Shown: positions 16,491 to 21,859 of the stretch, piece after piece
How positions within the stretch are numbered: the first letter of the stretch is position 1
Layout of the letters: every line of letters starts with the position of its first letter
NCBI GenBank assembly: GCA_034423135.1
Contig: DAOUJC010000009.1
Span: 1-21,859, forward strand
DNA from: JAPPHY01 sp034423135
GTDB taxonomy: Bacteria; Chloroflexota; Dehalococcoidia; Lucifugimonadales; UBA2985
Direction: 5' to 3'
Length of the DNA: 21,859 nt
Notes under the pieces: model-generated
Databases searched by the model: none
Told to the model about the DNA's origin: nothing
The model's input: the letters and a program-made list of their open reading frames with translations, nothing else
Position numbers and translations under genes: made by a program

Positions 16491-17606
16491 ATGGAGGAGG
16501 AAGCCCGGAAGCGTCTCGACGGCCTGCTCAGTGACCTGGAGGAGCTGAGCATCTGGCAGGTCGGCTATCCCACCAATCAGGACTTCGACTACACGCCGCT
16601 GCTGCCGTTCCTGCGGCTCTCCGCCAACAACGTCGGCGATCCGTTCCACGACAGCAACTACCGCGTCAACACGCACGAGATCGAGCGCGAGGTCATCGAC
16701 ACCTTTGCGGACCTCATGCACCTGGAGCGGGAGCGCGCATGGGGCTACGTCACGTCCGGCGGCACCGAGGGCAACATGTATGGCCTCTACATGGGCCGCG
16801 AGCTCTTCCCGGACGGCGTGGTCTACTACTCACAGGACACCCACTACAGCGTGGTGAAGATTCTGCGACTGCTCAAGGCGCGCAGCATCATGATCAAGAG
16901 CCAGCCCAACGGCGAAATCGACTACGACGACCTGTACGAGACGATTCGCATCAACCGCGACAGTCCCGTCATCTTCATGGCCAACATCGGCACCACCATG
17001 AAGGGCGCAGTGGACGACGTGAGCCGCGTGCGCTCAATCCTCAGCGACCTGGCCGTGACCAACCGCTACATCCACGCCGACGCTGCTCTCAGCGGCATGA
17101 TTCTGCCCTTCGTGGAGCAGCCGCAGCCCTTCGGGTTCGACGAGGGGTTCGACAGCGTGGCGATAAGCGGTCACAAGATGATCGGCTCACCGCTGCCGTG
17201 CGGCGTGGCGCTGACCAGGCGCGAGTACGTGGCGCGCGTGGCCCGCTCCATCGAGTACGTCGGCGTGCTGGACACCACGCTCACCGGGTCGCGCAGCGCC
17301 TTCGCCCCGCTCATGATCTGGTACGCTTTCCAGGAGCACGGGCTGGACGGATACCGGGACATCGTGAGACGCTGCATCGATACCGCCGAGTACGCCGTCA
17401 ACCGCTTCCTGGACGCGGGCATTCCGGCCTGGAAGAACCGCAACTCCGTGACGGTCGTGATCAGGAGGCCGTCGCCGGAGATCATCCGCAGGTGGCAGAT
17501 GGCCCCCTTCGAGGACATTGCCCACCTGCTGACCATGCCTCACATAACTCGGGAGACCATCGACGCTGTCGTGGACGACTGCGTAAGAGACAATTCGACG
17601 CACTAA
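16491..17606 (+). CDS. hdc: Histidine decarboxylase, PLP-dependent
   Basis: This 371-aa group II PLP decarboxylase closely matches bacterial PLP-type histidine decarboxylases (Morganella type, 378 aa), which turn L-histidine into histamine and CO2. Conserved stretches are GDPFHDSNYRVNTHEIERE (49-67), WGYVTSGGTEGNMYGLYMGR (84-103), YYSQDTHYSVVK (112-123) with His118 that stacks on PLP, FMANIGTTMKGAVDD (162-176), IHADAALSGM (194-203) with Asp197 that holds the pyridine nitrogen, and the Schiff-base lysine Lys229 in SGHKMIGSP. Related serine decarboxylases of plants share this fold, so the substrate should be confirmed. The frame is open further upstream (16302), but ATG 16491 has GGAGG 6 nt before it. 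It heads an operon with an ACT protein 16 nt downstream. No histidine/histamine antiporter is adjacent. Confidence 0.88.
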   Translation: MEEEARKRLDGLLSDLEELSIWQVGYPTNQDFDYTPLLPFLRLSANNVGDPFHDSNYRVNTHEIEREVIDTFADLMHLERERAWGYVTSGGTEGNMYGLYMGRELFPDGVVYYSQDTHYSVVKILRLLKARSIMIKSQPNGEIDYDDLYETIRINRDSPVIFMANIGTTMKGAVDDVSRVRSILSDLAVTNRYIHADAALSGMILPFVEQPQPFGFDEGFDSVAISGHKMIGSPLPCGVALTRREYVARVARSIEYVGVLDTTLTGSRSAFAPLMIWYAFQEHGLDGYRDIVRRCIDTAEYAVNRFLDAGIPAWKNRNSVTVVIRRPSPEIIRRWQMAPFEDIAHLLTMPHITRETIDAVVDDCVRDNSTH

Positions 17607-17622
17607 TGGGGGACATCATCGC

Positions 17623-18015
17623 ATGCCGAGAATCATCGTAATGGCCCAGAACGAGGTCGGCGTCATAGCCGACATCAGCCGGGTGCTGGCCGACAACAAT
17701 ATCAACATCGAGACGATAAGCGTGGAGGCGCTGGGCGACAAGGGGTCCATATCGCTGACCACGGACGACTACGACGGCGCGCTCCTCGCGCTCACCAGCG
17801 CGGGGTTCAAGACCGTTTCGGACGAATCGCTGCTCGTGCGCCTGCATGACGAGCCGGGCGCGCTGGCAAAGGTGGCGGAGAGGCTCAAGCAGGCGGGCAT
17901 CAACATACAGAGCCTCCAGATAGTGGACAGACGCGAGGGGATCACCACGGTCGCCATCGTGACCGACGATCGCGCCAGGGCTGAGGCCCTGATGGACAGG
18001 GACGACATAGTCTAG
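17623..18015 (+). CDS. Double ACT-domain protein (candidate amino-acid sensor)
   Basis: This 130-aa protein consists of two ACT domains, about 3-65 and 69-130, with no catalytic domain. The first shows EVGVIADISRVLADNNINIE (11-30) and the second DEPGALAKVAERLKQAGINI (76-95); both have the strand-Gly-helix pattern of ACT ligand sites. ACT domains bind small ligands, often amino acids, and control enzymes of amino-acid metabolism. Located 16 nt after histidine decarboxylase, it may sense histidine or adjust the enzyme; this is inference from position. ATG 17623 has GGGGGA about 8 nt upstream. It resembles stand-alone IlvH-like ACT proteins, but no acetolactate synthase is nearby. Confidence 0.88.
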   Translation: MPRIIVMAQNEVGVIADISRVLADNNINIETISVEALGDKGSISLTTDDYDGALLALTSAGFKTVSDESLLVRLHDEPGALAKVAERLKQAGINIQSLQIVDRREGITTVAIVTDDRARAEALMDRDDIV

Positions 18016-18058
18016 CGGGCCATCGTATTTCGTACGAACACCGAGAGGAGACTCCAGT

Positions 18059-18877
18059 ATGCAGGACAACACATCCGATCCCGCCTACACCATGGGCTAT
18101 GATGAGAACTTTCAGCAGATGTTGCGCCGGCGCAGCGCTGAGAGTCACGCCTTCTACCTGCTCCCGCGCCTGAAGCCCGGCGACCGCGTGCTCGACTTCG
18201 GCTGTGGCCCGGGTACCATATCGATGGGGCTGGCCAGGGCCGTGGAACCCGGCGAGCTTCACGGCGTGGACATGGAGGAGACGCAGATTGCAATGGCCCG
18301 CGCCGCCGCGCAGGCCGGAGGGCACTCCAACGCCACGTTCCACGTCGGCGACGTGACGTCGCTCCCGTTCGAGGACGACTACTTCGATGCCGCCCACTGC
18401 CACGCAGTCCTGATGCACGTGCCGGACACCGCCGCCGTCCTGGCCGAGGTGAAGCGCGTGCTGAAGCCCGGCGGCATCATCGCAAGCCGCGAGCTGTTCG
18501 TGTCATCCTCGTTCCTGGAGCCGGGTGGCCAGGACGTGGACAACGCATGGGCAACCTTCGCAAAGCTTCTCCAGGGCAACGGAGGCCATCCGGAGATGGG
18601 CAAGGAGCTGAAGAATGCGCTGTTGGAGGCCGGGTTTGCCGACATACAGGCGACCGGCTCCTTTGACTACTTCGGCAGCGACGAGGATGTTGCGTTCTTC
18701 CGCGCCTTCATCGACGACTGGTTCTACTCGCCGCGTGTCATCGAGGCGGCGGTGCATTTCGGGCTGGCTAGCCGGGAGCAGTTCGACCAGTGGCGGCAGG
18801 GCCTGGACGAGTGGCGAGACCACCCCGGCGCCTGCGGCGGTCTGGCCTTCGGCGAGGCCATTGCCGTGAAGCCGTAG
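18059..18877 (+). CDS. Class I SAM-dependent methyltransferase
   Basis: This 272-aa Rossmann-fold methyltransferase has motif I VLDFGCGPGTIS (44-55), the acidic residue Asp71 after the second strand (LHGVDMEE), GDVTSLPFEDDYFD (97-110) as motifs II-III, and LKPGG (135-139) in the post-motif region, the UbiE/methyltransf_11 pattern. The last 100 residues form a helical part that probably shapes the substrate site. ATG 18059 has GAGAGGAG 8 nt upstream, which is the best ribosome site in this operon. The gap from the ACT gene is 43 nt with no evident promoter, so co-transcription with histidine decarboxylase is likely. The substrate is unknown. Histamine or a product made from it is a possibility based only on context. 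Confidence 0.85.
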   Translation: MQDNTSDPAYTMGYDENFQQMLRRRSAESHAFYLLPRLKPGDRVLDFGCGPGTISMGLARAVEPGELHGVDMEETQIAMARAAAQAGGHSNATFHVGDVTSLPFEDDYFDAAHCHAVLMHVPDTAAVLAEVKRVLKPGGIIASRELFVSSSFLEPGGQDVDNAWATFAKLLQGNGGHPEMGKELKNALLEAGFADIQATGSFDYFGSDEDVAFFRAFIDDWFYSPRVIEAAVHFGLASREQFDQWRQGLDEWRDHPGACGGLAFGEAIAVKP

Positions 18878-18962
18878 GGTCCCTTCCCCCGTTTGGGGAG
18901 AAATTTGAATGACCCCAGTTAGGGCGCATGCCGATGCGAGGTGCATTGCAATGCCATTCCTT

Positions 18963-19001
18963 GCCCGCTCATATGGTTCGACAGGCTCACCATGAGCGGG
19001 C
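18963..19001. repeat. Palindromic repeat family A, copy identical to 9957-9995
   Basis: The same 39 bp as at 9957-9995, with arms GCCCGCTCAT/ATGAGCGGGC and the core TTCGACAGGCTCA. It opens a repeat-rich stretch (18960-19735) between the methyltransferase gene and the convergent lipoprotein gene. Confidence 0.75.
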
Positions 19002-19027
19002 GAGGAGCATGAGCGGGCCTAATCCCA

Positions 19028-19063
19028 CCCGCTCACCCTGAGCTTGTCGAAGGGCGTGAGCGG
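19028..19063. repeat. Palindromic repeat family A, inverted copy
   Basis: Arms CCGCTCAC and GTGAGCGG enclose CCTGAGCTTGTCGAAGGG, the reverse complement of the family core with A in place of G at one position. It follows the preceding copy after about 26 nt, giving a head-to-head pair. Confidence 0.65.
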
Positions 19064-19122
19064 AGCCGCGCGCGGATGCGGGGCCGCAATGACGGTGGCG
19101 GCGGTTGTGGCCTCCCACTCTT

Positions 19123-19229
19123 GTCATTCTGAGCGCAGCGAAGAATCCAAGACACTGGGCGTTATACGTCATTGCTTTGTGGGCGAGTGCTTTGGATTCT
19201 TCACTCCGCTGCGCTTCGTTCAGAATGAC
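19123..19229. repeat. Intergenic repeat family B, copy 2
   Basis: This 107-bp element starts GTCATTCTGAGCGCAGCG and ends CGTTCAGAATGAC. The left arm (19123-19150) and right arm (19192-19229) are imperfect reverse complements sharing AAGAATCCAA. Both arms match the element at 9794-9938, and the centres differ in length and sequence. No ORF of its own was seen. Confidence 0.65.
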
Positions 19230-19286
19230 AGTTGGCGCGCGTCGTTCGGCCAGCCGGCGGAGGCAGTGGAGCCTGCCGGGCGATGG

Positions 19287-19308
19287 ATTCTCGCTCGGGG
19301 GCGAGAAT
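19287..19308. repeat. Hairpin repeat family C, copy 1
   Basis: Arms ATTCTCGC and GCGAGAAT are joined by TCGGGG. A close variant with compensating changes (ATTCCCGC/GCGGGAAT) lies at 19473-19494, so the pairing rather than the exact bases is kept. Confidence 0.6.
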
Positions 19309-19339
19309 GGGGGATGGGCAGGGATCACCCCCACTCTGA

Positions 19340-19396
19340 CTCTCCCCCATCAAGGGGGAGAGAAGTCAAATCCCTTCCCCCGTCTGCGGGGGAAGG
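19340..19396. repeat. Two adjacent perfect hairpins
   Basis: The first stem is CTCTCCCCC (19340-19348) with GGGGGAGAG (19354-19362), loop ATCAA. The second is CCTTCCCCC (19373-19381) with GGGGGAAGG (19388-19396), loop GTCTGC. Both stems are 9 bp and perfect. No T run follows, so they are not standard terminators, though they could stabilise 3' ends of the two convergent units. Confidence 0.65.
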
Positions 19397-19472
19397 TTAG
19401 GATGGGGGCCAAGCGCACCGCCTCCGTAACCACTCCTGCGGAGGCAGGAGTCCAGGGGAGGAGGGTGCATGG

Positions 19473-19512
19473 ATTCCCGCTCGGGGGCGGGAATGACGGA
19501 TGGGACGCGGGC
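19473..19512. repeat. Hairpin repeat family C, copy 2, with shared tail
   Basis: Hairpin ATTCCCGC/GCGGGAAT (19473-19494) is followed by GACGGATGGGACGCGGGC. The same tail occurs at 19703-19720 after an unrelated hairpin, which suggests repeat units built by shuffling of modules. Confidence 0.55.
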
Positions 19513-19568
19513 CTGCCCAACGTAGGGGCAACCCTCGTGGTTGCCCTGTCTCATGTGGGCGCGCGATA

Positions 19569-19607
19569 GCCCGCTCATGGTGAGCCTGTCGAACCATTTG
19601 AGCGGGC
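19569..19607. repeat. Palindromic repeat family A, inverted copy
   Basis: Arms GCCCGCTCA (19569-19577) and TGAGCGGGC (19599-19607) enclose GGTGAGCCTGTCGAACC, the reverse complement of the family A core. Confidence 0.7.
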
Positions 19608-19625
19608 GGGCTGTAGGTGCATTTG

Positions 19626-19666
19626 CCCCCGCTCATGTCCTTCGACAAGCTCAGGATGAGCGGGGG
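19626..19666. repeat. Palindromic repeat family A copy with 11-bp perfect arms
   Basis: Arms CCCCCGCTCAT (19626-19636) and ATGAGCGGGGG (19656-19666) enclose the core TTCGACAAGCTCA. It lies 18 nt after the preceding inverted copy, forming another head-to-head pair. Confidence 0.7.
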
Positions 19667-19682
19667 AGAGGAAGGGGACTGG

Positions 19683-19720
19683 ATTGCGGCTTCCGCCGCA
19701 ATGACGGATGGGACGCGGGC
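19683..19720. repeat. Hairpin with the family C tail
   Basis: Hairpin ATTGCGGC, loop TTCC, GCCGCAAT (19683-19702) is followed by the tail GACGGATGGGACGCGGGC, also seen at 19495-19512. It ends 19 nt before the lipoprotein stop codon. Confidence 0.55.
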
Positions 19721-19739
19721 GCGCCTTTCGCCCGTCTGC

Positions 19740-20720
19740 CTACTCCCCGCGGCTCCAGCCTGAGCCGAAGACGTGGCCGTCGTAGCCCGCCACCCACACG
19801 CGCAAGGACTCCGACTCCACCCAGACGCCTGCCTCGGTGGCCTGGAACGTCTCCCCGCCGAGCAGGTCCTGGGTGTCTCCCCCGATCTTCGAGAGGTCGG
19901 AGTGCCCCACGATCTTTCCGTCCGGGCCGCCGATGAAGGCGAACCACCTGCCGTCCACCGTCTCGGCGGCGTTGTAGTAGTCAATAGCCGCTTCCAGCCC
20001 AGCCAGGGCGCTACCCGGACTGGCGAAGTACTCCATCGTTCCCCCCAGCCCGACCTCGCGGTACTTGTCCACGGCGACGGACACCAGCATCCTGGTGAAC
20101 TCGTCGGCGTCTATGTACCAGCCCGAGGCGAACAGCAGCCCGTCCCGCTTCTCCACCCACACGTTCTTCAGCTCGAAGTCGCCTGAGCCTATGCCGCCGC
20201 TCTCCGGGTTCCGGTACACGTAGGACACCCACTTGCCGCCCTCGTCGGCAGAGAGCATCTCAGGCCCGAACTCGTAGCCGTTGGCGTCGGTGCCCACCCA
20301 GCCCTTCAGGTCCAGGCCCAGGCGTTCCGGGTCGGGGTGTCCGATGACGAGATCGTTCTGGTCGATGATGAAGACGTACCACTGGCCGTCCACGCTCTGC
20401 GGGCTGTTGTAGTGGGCCAGGGTGGCGTCGAGGCCCTGGGCCTCGTACCGAGCGATGGCGTTGTCGACGAGTTGCCGGGTGTACTCGGCGGGGGCGGACT
20501 TGGACGGGATGGCAGCGATGGCCGCTCGGACTATCTCCTCGACCTCGGCGCGGGTCAGCCCCGGCTCCGGTTGAGGCTTCTCCTCGATGGCTTCGTTGAC
20601 GATCTGCTCGACCTCGGCGCGGGTCAGCCCCGCGTCGTCGCCGCCGCAGGCAACCAGCAGCGCAGGTACGAGGAGCAGCAGCCCCGCAACGGCAATCAGA
20701 CGGCGCATCGGGCCGGGCAC
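19740..20720 (-). CDS. Lipoprotein with two Cache-like sensor domains
   Basis: This 326-aa protein is an exported lipoprotein. Arg-Arg and a hydrophobic stretch lead to the lipobox LVAC, with Cys25 as lipid site. A direct duplication follows: GLTRAEVEQIVNEAI (31-45) and GLTRAEVEEIVRAAI (54-68). Two homologous domains (about 78-205 and 210-322) come next. Each has a long helix, VDG-W-x-FI (QSVDGQWYVFI; ETVDGRWFAFI), (D/K)-x-VIGH-x-D or KIVGHSD, and a final FASGWY/FGSGWS, the pattern of Cache small-molecule sensor domains. No transmembrane helix or signalling output domain is present, so it may be a ligand-binding partner of another protein. GTG 20720 sits 9 nt after AGGAGG; ATG 20726 and GTG 20729 are closer than usual. 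It follows the secreted protein gene by about 19 nt in one operon. Confidence 0.8.
   Translation of the reverse strand: MPGPMRRLIAVAGLLLLVPALLVACGGDDAGLTRAEVEQIVNEAIEEKPQPEPGLTRAEVEEIVRAAIAAIPSKSAPAEYTRQLVDNAIARYEAQGLDATLAHYNSPQSVDGQWYVFIIDQNDLVIGHPDPERLGLDLKGWVGTDANGYEFGPEMLSADEGGKWVSYVYRNPESGGIGSGDFELKNVWVEKRDGLLFASGWYIDADEFTRMLVSVAVDKYREVGLGGTMEYFASPGSALAGLEAAIDYYNAAETVDGRWFAFIGGPDGKIVGHSDLSKIGGDTQDLLGGETFQATEAGVWVESESLRVWVAGYDGHVFGSGWSRGE
20538..20632 (-). repeat. Direct 26-bp repeat inside the lipoprotein gene
   Basis: The same 26 bp occur at 20538-20563 and 20607-20632, 69 bp apart (exactly 23 codons). They encode the two copies of (G)LTRAEVE in the N-terminal linker. Identity at the DNA level, with divergence between the copies, points to a fairly recent in-frame duplication. 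Confidence 0.85.
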
Positions 20721-20739
20721 GTTCATCACCCTCCTGCGC

Positions 20740-21834
20740 CTACAAGCCGCCGACGGGCAGCGTGACCACGCTCAGCGGCACCGAGTCGCCTTCAGACCAG
20801 CTCAGGCCGCTGTTGGTCCAGGTCAGCACCCATGCGTCCTCGTTGGTCCACACATTGTTATCGGCAATGCCGTAGCTGACCTGGGCGTCCTTGACGCGGA
20901 ACTGCTTGCTTCCCACATTCAGCGCCATGCGCGACCGCTCATTCGTCGGGTGATCAGTGTCCACGGGCTCGCTGTCCAGGATGAACTGGAGGGTGTCTCC
21001 GTAGGCGACGTGCACCAGCTCGACCTCGTGAATCTTTTCCTTGTACACGAAGGCGACGGTCCCGAGCGCAGTGCTGCACCGCGGCTGCCCCGTCCTGTAC
21101 CCACAGCCGAATCCATAGTCCACGGCCTTCACTGAGAGCGTGGTGGACCAGTACTCGGTGTTCACCGCGGGCGGGGGCGGGGGCGGGTTGGTCGCGGCGG
21201 CCTCTCCGTTGACCGTGATTTTTATAGACGAGGTTCCCTCAGCGGACCAAGTGGAGGTCGAGGTCGGTACATCGATATTAACGTTACGACCGCCATTGGC
21301 GATACTCCAGCCCGCGGCGGCGCCGGAGTCCTCGCTGTCGGAATTTGTGGATTGCAGCAACATATTGAAGGTGCCGATGGTGTAGATGACGACGTAGTAA
21401 GTGGTTCTTGCGGTGAGCCTGGTGTTGGCGGGAGCGGCGAAGGACACTATACTCGTTGAGATGGGATGGGCCGGCACCGTCAGGTCCGCGAGCTTCGAGC
21501 CCGGCGTGCCGCCCGTTGCGGCCGACCACAGCTCCGCCCGGATGCTGTTTCGCTGAGCTTCGGTGATGCTGGTAACGCCCACCACGGCGTCGATGCTGCC
21601 TAGCGTGTAGCCTCCAGACTCACTCCCCGTGATGAACGCCTGAGCGGTACTCCATTCAGCCGTATTCCAACCCCCAGACACGGTCGTCTGCCCGGCGTTG
21701 CTGACCAGTACGGTGGTCTGGGCCTGGGCGGGCTGTGTGCCGGGCGCGAAGAGGACTGCCAGTGCGACGAGCGCGGCGGCCAGGAGGAGCGGGGAGAGTC
21801 GTGAGAGGCGGAGAGCTAGACTAGAACACAGGTT
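20740..21834 (-). CDS. Secreted protein with choice-of-anchor-R-like domain (5' end incomplete)
   Basis: At least 364 residues are readable. An N-terminal signal peptide (LRLSRL, hydrophobic core, then PAQAQ as likely cleavage site) lies upstream of the first usual start codon in this frame (GTG 21681). The true start is therefore in or beyond the poly-G at the window end. The first domain, with VLVSNAGQTT, WNTAEWSTAQAFITGS, GGYTLGSIDAV and AELWSAATGGTPGSKLADL, matches the choice-of-anchor-R pattern common in surface proteins of Dehalococcoidia-like bacteria. After a Pro linker (NPPPPPP), a second domain runs from EYWSTTLSVKAV to WTNSGLSWSEGDSVPLSVV, a beta-rich repeat type with unknown role. 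No LPXTG, membrane anchor or sorting signal is seen at the C-terminus. It is followed directly by the Cache lipoprotein gene. Confidence 0.75.
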   Translation of the reverse strand, partial: NLCSSLALRLSRLSPLLLAAALVALAVLFAPGTQPAQAQTTVLVSNAGQTTVSGGWNTAEWSTAQAFITGSESGGYTLGSIDAVVGVTSITEAQRNSIRAELWSAATGGTPGSKLADLTVPAHPISTSIVSFAAPANTRLTARTTYYVVIYTIGTFNMLLQSTNSDSEDSGAAAGWSIANGGRNVNIDVPTSTSTWSAEGTSSIKITVNGEAAATNPPPPPPAVNTEYWSTTLSVKAVDYGFGCGYRTGQPRCSTALGTVAFVYKEKIHEVELVHVAYGDTLQFILDSEPVDTDHPTNERSRMALNVGSKQFRVKDAQVSYGIADNNVWTNEDAWVLTWTNSGLSWSEGDSVPLSVVTLPVGGL

Positions 21835-21835
21835 C

Positions 21836-21853
21836 GGGGGGGGGGGGGGGGGG
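21836..21853. other. 18-base G homopolymer at the contig end
   Basis: Eighteen G in a row, then AAGGGG to the end of the window. It sits where the reading frame of the secreted protein should have its start. Runs of this kind at a contig end are typical of two-colour sequencing or assembly artefacts, and the bases should not be trusted. Confidence 0.7.
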
Positions 21854-21859
21854 AAGGGG

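Noticed and set aside
18880..18915. An intrinsic terminator after the methyltransferase gene (TCCCC/GGGGA stem)
   Set aside because: The stem is only 5-6 bp and is followed by AAATTTG rather than a T run.
18960..19735. A CRISPR array
   Set aside because: The repeats occur in both orientations with irregular spacing and differing arms, and there are no cas genes; they are palindromic intergenic elements.
19397..19984. A 195-aa minus-strand frame crossing the repeat island into the lipoprotein gene
   Set aside because: It is translated repeat sequence plus an off-frame part of the lipoprotein gene.

Overview
The window reads as a GC-rich bacterial chromosome, probably from the Chloroflexota (Dehalococcoidia/SAR202-like lineages). 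That placement is an inference. It rests on a sufB-C-D-S-U iron-sulfur operon with SufU rather than SufE, a GuaB3-type IMPDH paralogue, a secreted choice-of-anchor-R-like protein and an LctP-type permease. The right edge ends in an 18-base run of G (21836-21853), which looks like a contig end.

Layout. (1) 1-1645, minus strand: 5' part of exodeoxyribonuclease III, tRNA-Ala(CGC) with its own promoter, and guaB3 with its own promoter. (2) 1771-9001, plus strand: a sigma70-type promoter directly followed by a 27-bp palindrome (candidate operator), then sufB, sufC, sufD, sufS, sufU, then a lower-GC gene 5 nt after sufU encoding a probable PD-(D/E)XK nuclease-like protein. (3) 8998-11254: a divergent PAP2-type membrane protein (minus) and an MscS channel (plus), separated by a gap with palindromic repeats. 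(4) 11267-13968: a compact lower-GC island with a small protein carrying Clp-N-like helical repeats (minus), a beta-class DNA methyltransferase with an N-terminal winged helix (plus, apparently leaderless), and a convergent PD-(D/E)XK restriction endonuclease whose 3' end overlaps the methyltransferase. (5) 14111-16247: an LctP-family carboxylate permease (plus) facing a CrcB/Fluc fluoride channel (minus) across a repeat cluster. (6) 16491-18877: a three-gene plus-strand cluster of PLP-dependent histidine decarboxylase, a double-ACT-domain protein and a class I SAM methyltransferase. (7) 18878-19739: 0.86 kb of palindromic repeats of several families. (8) 19740-21834, minus: a secreted two-domain protein followed by a lipoprotein with two Cache-like domains.

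How the parts work together. SufBCD is the Fe-S scaffold/ATPase, SufS the cysteine desulfurase and SufU its zinc-dependent sulfur acceptor. No SUF regulator gene lies beside the operon, so a repressor acting on the palindrome would be encoded elsewhere. The methyltransferase and endonuclease form a type II restriction-modification pair. The histidine decarboxylase operon would make histamine from histidine, with the ACT protein a candidate amino-acid sensor and the methyltransferase a candidate tailoring enzyme; both roles are inference. Five promoters share the pattern TTGNCN, 17-18 nt, TANNNT. The most interesting parts are the SUF operator, the nuclease-like gene riding on the SUF operon, the restriction island with its Clp-N-like neighbour, the histidine decarboxylase/ACT/methyltransferase operon, and the intergenic repeats, including two identical 39-bp copies 9 kb apart.
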